Below, one piece after another: positions 61,410 through 64,000 of a stretch of DNA of 64,000 bases. Made by a program: the position numbers and the translations under genes. Each line of letters opens with the position of its first letter. Within the stretch, counting starts at the first letter, position 1. This DNA comes from JASHPR01 sp963729365 (GTDB lineage Bacteria > Actinomycetota > Actinomycetes > Streptosporangiales > Streptosporangiaceae), in NCBI GenBank assembly GCA_963729365.1, contig CAVSNQ010000017.1:310001-374000 (forward strand). Direction: 5' to 3'. Under the pieces are notes generated by a model. It was not told where the DNA came from and searched no databases. It was given only the letters and a program-made list of their open reading frames with translations.

Positions 61410-63137
61410 ATGATCCCGGACGATCTTCGCGCACGGCTGGACGCATGGCTGGCCGACGACCCGGACCCGCGGGACCGGGCCGAGCTCGAGGCGCTGGCCC
61501 GCGACGACGGCGCCGCAGCGGATGGGGCCGCGGCGGATGGGGCCGCAGCGGTTGAGCTGGCCGACCGGTTCGCGGGGACGCTGGAGTTCGGCACCGCCGG
61601 CCTGCGCGGCATGGTCGCCGCCGGGCCGAACCGGATGAACCGGGCCGTGGTGCGGGGCACGACCGCGGCGCTGGCGAAATGGCTGCGCGGGCGCGGGCGG
61701 GGCATCGCCGGAGCCGGAGCCACCGAGGCCGGCGTGGTCATCGGCTGCGACGCGCGGCACCGCTCGGACGAGTTCGCCGACGAGGCGGCCCAGGTGCTGG
61801 CCGGGGCCGGCATCCGGGTTCACCTGCTGCCCAGGCAGCAGCCGACCCCGCTGCTCGCGTTCGCGGTCCGCCGCCTGCACGCGGCCGCCGGGATCATGAT
61901 CACGGCGAGCCACAACCCCCCGGCCTACAACGGGTACAAGCTCTACCTGCGTGACGGGGCGCAGATCGTGCCGCCCGCCGACGTGGAGATCGAGTCGGAG
62001 ATCCGCGGGCTTGGCCCATTGTCGCTGGTACCGCTCGCCCCGCTGGACAGCCCGCTGGTCGTCCGGCATGGCGACGAGGTGGCCACGGCCTACCTCGACC
62101 TGGTCTGCGCGGCCTCCCCCGCGCCGCCGGATGCCGCCTGGCTGCGCTTCGTCTACACACCGCTGCACGGCGTGGCGGGCGGGCTGGCCATGCGGGCGTT
62201 CGAGCAGGCGGGCTTCACGGCCCCGGATGTGGTGACCGCCCAGGCCGAGCCCGATCCTGACTTCCCGACGGTCGCGTTTCCCAACCCGGAGGAGCCGGGC
62301 GCGCTCGACCTGGCCCTGGCCCAGGCCCGCCGGTCCGGCGCCGACCTGGTGCTGGCCAACGATCCCGACGGCGACCGGCTGGCCGTCGCCGTCCCCGACC
62401 CGGATGGCGGCTGGCGGACGCTTACCGGCGACCAGGTCGGCGCGCTGCTCGGCGCTTACCTGCTGGACGCCGCGCCGCCCGGACCCGGCCCCGACGACCG
62501 GCTCGTGGTCACCACGATCGTGTCGTCCACGCTGCTGTCCCGGATAGCCGCGGCGGCCGGGGCGCAGTACGCGGAGACGCTCACCGGGTTCAAGTGGATC
62601 GTGCGGGCCGGCGAGTCACGCCCGGGCAGCCGTTTTGTCTTCGGCTACGAGGAGGCACTCGGCTACTCGGTCGGCGACATCGTGCGGGACAAGGACGGGA
62701 TCGGGGCCGCCCTGGCGCTGCTCGGCCTCGCAGCGCGGGCCAGGTCCGGCGGCCGGTCGCTGCTCGACGCCTACGACGCGCTCGAGACCGCGCACGGCGT
62801 GCACCTGACCGGCCAGCTCACCGTCGCCACCGCGGCCCCGGTGGACGTCATGGCGCGGCTGCGGGCGTCGGCACCGGCCGACCTCGGGGGGGCGCGGGTG
62901 ATCGACACCACCGACCTGACCGGCGGGACACCGAACCTGCCCTCGGCCGACGTGCTCAGCTACCAGCTGCTCGGCGCGCGCGTCGTGATCCGGCCCAGCG
63001 GCACCGAGCCCAAGATCAAGGCCTATCTCGAGGTGGTGGAGCCGGTGATCGGCGGGCGCCTGGCCCCGGCCCGGCAGGCCGCGGCCACCCGCCTCGCCCC
63101 GCTCCGCGACGCCGTGCACGCCCTGCTGGCCACCTGA
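61410..63137 (+). CDS. phosphomannomutase/phosphopentomutase-like enzyme
   Basis: 575 residues from ATG 61410. An N-terminal tandem DGAAADGAAADGAAA segment (15-bp repeats) is followed by FGTAGLRGMV, the phosphoserine loop GIMITASHNPPAYNGYKLY (about residues 162-180), the metal motif DPDGDRLAVAVPD, the sugar-binding loop GYEEALGYSVGD, and the C-terminal phosphate motif RPSGTEPKIKAYLE. This alpha-D-phosphohexomutase family includes PGM2-like phosphopentomutases, which suits its place right after the phosphorylase (ribose-1-P to ribose-5-P). Specificity is inferred from context. Confidence 0.92.
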   Translation: MIPDDLRARLDAWLADDPDPRDRAELEALARDDGAAADGAAADGAAAVELADRFAGTLEFGTAGLRGMVAAGPNRMNRAVVRGTTAALAKWLRGRGRGIAGAGATEAGVVIGCDARHRSDEFADEAAQVLAGAGIRVHLLPRQQPTPLLAFAVRRLHAAAGIMITASHNPPAYNGYKLYLRDGAQIVPPADVEIESEIRGLGPLSLVPLAPLDSPLVVRHGDEVATAYLDLVCAASPAPPDAAWLRFVYTPLHGVAGGLAMRAFEQAGFTAPDVVTAQAEPDPDFPTVAFPNPEEPGALDLALAQARRSGADLVLANDPDGDRLAVAVPDPDGGWRTLTGDQVGALLGAYLLDAAPPGPGPDDRLVVTTIVSSTLLSRIAAAAGAQYAETLTGFKWIVRAGESRPGSRFVFGYEEALGYSVGDIVRDKDGIGAALALLGLAARARSGGRSLLDAYDALETAHGVHLTGQLTVATAAPVDVMARLRASAPADLGGARVIDTTDLTGGTPNLPSADVLSYQLLGARVVIRPSGTEPKIKAYLEVVEPVIGGRLAPARQAAATRLAPLRDAVHALLAT

Positions 63138-63144
63138 CGGGGGG

Positions 63145-63354
63145 TTAGTCGGGGACGGCCAGGATCACGTCGGAGGCCTTGATCACCGCGGTCACCTCGC
63201 TGCCCTCGGCCAGCCCGAGTTCGTCCGCGGCCTCCACGGTGATCGACGCCACCAGCCGGATGCCGCCCGCGTCGAGCGCCACGTTGGCGGTGGCCTCGCC
63301 GCGGGTGATGCTGGTTACCCGTGCGTTGATCTTGTTGCGTGCGCTCAGCTTCAT
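63145..63354 (-). CDS. molybdate-binding Mop/TOBE-domain protein
   Basis: 69 residues from ATG 63354 (ATG 63363 possible). MKLSARNKINARVTSITRGEATANVALDAG then VASITVEAADELGLAEGSEVTAVIKASDVILAV is a single Mop domain, as in molybdate-binding molbindins. It likely binds oxyanions such as molybdate in the cytosol. Next to an XdhC-like gene, so the window's right edge enters a molybdenum-enzyme area. Confidence 0.9.
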   Translation of the reverse strand: MKLSARNKINARVTSITRGEATANVALDAGGIRLVASITVEAADELGLAEGSEVTAVIKASDVILAVPD

Positions 63355-63444
63355 GCCGCTCATTGTGGCAGGATGCCGCGGGAGTTCTAGGTCACGGTCC
63401 CCGCATATCGCCAAGACCGGCCCCGCCGTGACAAGCTCGGAGGT

Positions 63445-63972
63445 ATGACCAGCTCGCACGATGACCCTTCCTGCGAAGTCGCGCACGGCACCGCGCCCGT
63501 CCCCGCGGTGACGGGGCGGGTGCTCGTGGCCGTCTTTGCCTCACCGGTCGCCGACTTCCTGCTGCGCTACGCCCGCGATACCGGCTACCGGCCGGTGCTC
63601 GTCGAGCCCGACGCCGAGCGGGCCAAGGCCCTGCTCGACGTCGCCGCGGAGGTGCACGACGGCGTCGGCAGCTACCCGGACGCGCCGGCCGACGTGGTGG
63701 TCACCGATCACCACCGGCCCGAACTCGGCCCGATGCTCCGCGACGCGCTCGCCACCGATGCGCGCTGGGTCGGCGTCCTGGGCAACCCGAGGCACCCGGC
63801 CCCGCACATCCCGGCCCTCGCCGAACTCGGCGTCGCGCCGGACGAGATCAGCCGGGTGCACCGGCCGGTCGGCCTCAACATCGGTTCCAGGGCACCCGCC
63901 GAGATCGCGATCGCTACGCTGGCCGGCCTGATCGCCGACCGCAACGGCCGCCCGGGCGGGTTCTCCTTCTAG
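63445..63972 (+). CDS. XdhC/CoxI-family Rossmann-domain protein
   Basis: 175 residues matching the C-terminal Rossmann domain of XdhC: RVLVAVFASPVADFLLRYARDTGYRPVLVEP, DVVVTDHHRPELGPML, WVGVLGNPRHPAPHIPALAELGV, HRPVGLNIGSRAPAEIAIATLAGLIADRNG. XdhC-like proteins help sulfurate and insert the molybdenum cofactor. The N-terminal XdhC/CoxI domain is not in this protein. Divergent from the Mop gene. Confidence 0.85.
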   Translation: MTSSHDDPSCEVAHGTAPVPAVTGRVLVAVFASPVADFLLRYARDTGYRPVLVEPDAERAKALLDVAAEVHDGVGSYPDAPADVVVTDHHRPELGPMLRDALATDARWVGVLGNPRHPAPHIPALAELGVAPDEISRVHRPVGLNIGSRAPAEIAIATLAGLIADRNGRPGGFSF

Positions 63973-64000
63973 CGCTCGGCTGGCGGGCGATGGACCAGGC

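Noticed and set aside
1..64000. tRNA, rRNA or riboswitch genes
   Set aside because: I looked for T-loop-type GGTTCGAATC stretches and other conserved RNA cores and saw none; a covariance-model scan would be needed to exclude them.

Overview
The window is very GC-rich with strongly GC-biased third codon positions, frequent GTG starts and many 4-base ATGA overlaps. Its content (a mycofactocin cluster, SARP/AfsR-type and LAL-type regulators, a DrrAB-like exporter and a nucleoside-salvage block arranged much as in Streptomyces) points to a filamentous-type actinomycete (Actinomycetota). I cannot name the genus. No rRNA, tRNA or CRISPR array was recognised.

Layout. 1-8.6 kb: LysE exporter with a divergent Lrp/AsnC regulator, an FMN reductase, a VOC protein, an EmrB-like MFS exporter, a frameshifted MOSC protein, a class III aminotransferase, and a seven-repeat beta-propeller lectin-like gene. 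8.7-18.6 kb: a LAL/LuxR regulator, a nudix-like protein, an acyl-ACP-thioesterase-like protein, a DrrA/DrrB-type ABC pair and a large SARP-NTPase regulator; the ABC promoter carries three heptamers on an 11-bp period, the layout of a SARP binding site. 18.6-23.8 kb: mycofactocin genes mftA-B-C-D, a short-chain dehydrogenase and mftF, with no mftE. 23.8-31.8 kb: a phosphotransferase and SorC-type regulator divergent from a polyol ABC uptake operon with a mannitol-dehydrogenase-family enzyme; the operon opens with a 54-codon leader ORF coupled to the binding-protein gene. 31.8-44.1 kb: upp, a Tat-exported phosphoesterase, two aldehyde dehydrogenases (one lacking the catalytic half), NIPSNAP, a membrane GT2, TM2, DUF1906-like, GNAT and HEAT-like genes, then deoC-add. 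44.1-50.6 kb: a TetR remnant, CoA-transferase, acyl-CoA dehydrogenase, acyl-CoA synthetase, a possible PHA-synthase remnant and a VapBC-type module. 50.6-63.1 kb: nucleoside uptake and salvage (deoA, cdd, BMP-type ABC transporter, two binding lipoproteins, purine nucleoside phosphorylase, phosphohexo/pentomutase). 63.1-64 kb: a Mop-domain protein and an XdhC-like protein.

How the genes work together. The right half is a nucleoside economy: BMP lipoproteins plus two permeases and an ATPase import nucleosides; Cdd, Add, DeoA and Pnp strip them to bases and (deoxy)ribose-1-phosphate; the mutase and DeoC convert the sugar towards acetaldehyde and glyceraldehyde-3-phosphate; the aldehyde dehydrogenases could take the acetaldehyde; Upp recovers uracil. 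The left-centre makes the redox cofactor mycofactocin beside polyol uptake and oxidation genes.

Sequence quality. Six otherwise intact genes (MOSC, LAL regulator, nudix-like, mftF, acyl-CoA synthetase, deoA) are each split by one apparent single-base indel, and two gene remnants show one more each. Repairing each indel restores a length I consider normal for the family. Residual sequencing error is the simplest explanation, so these are annotated as CDS with a frameshift note.
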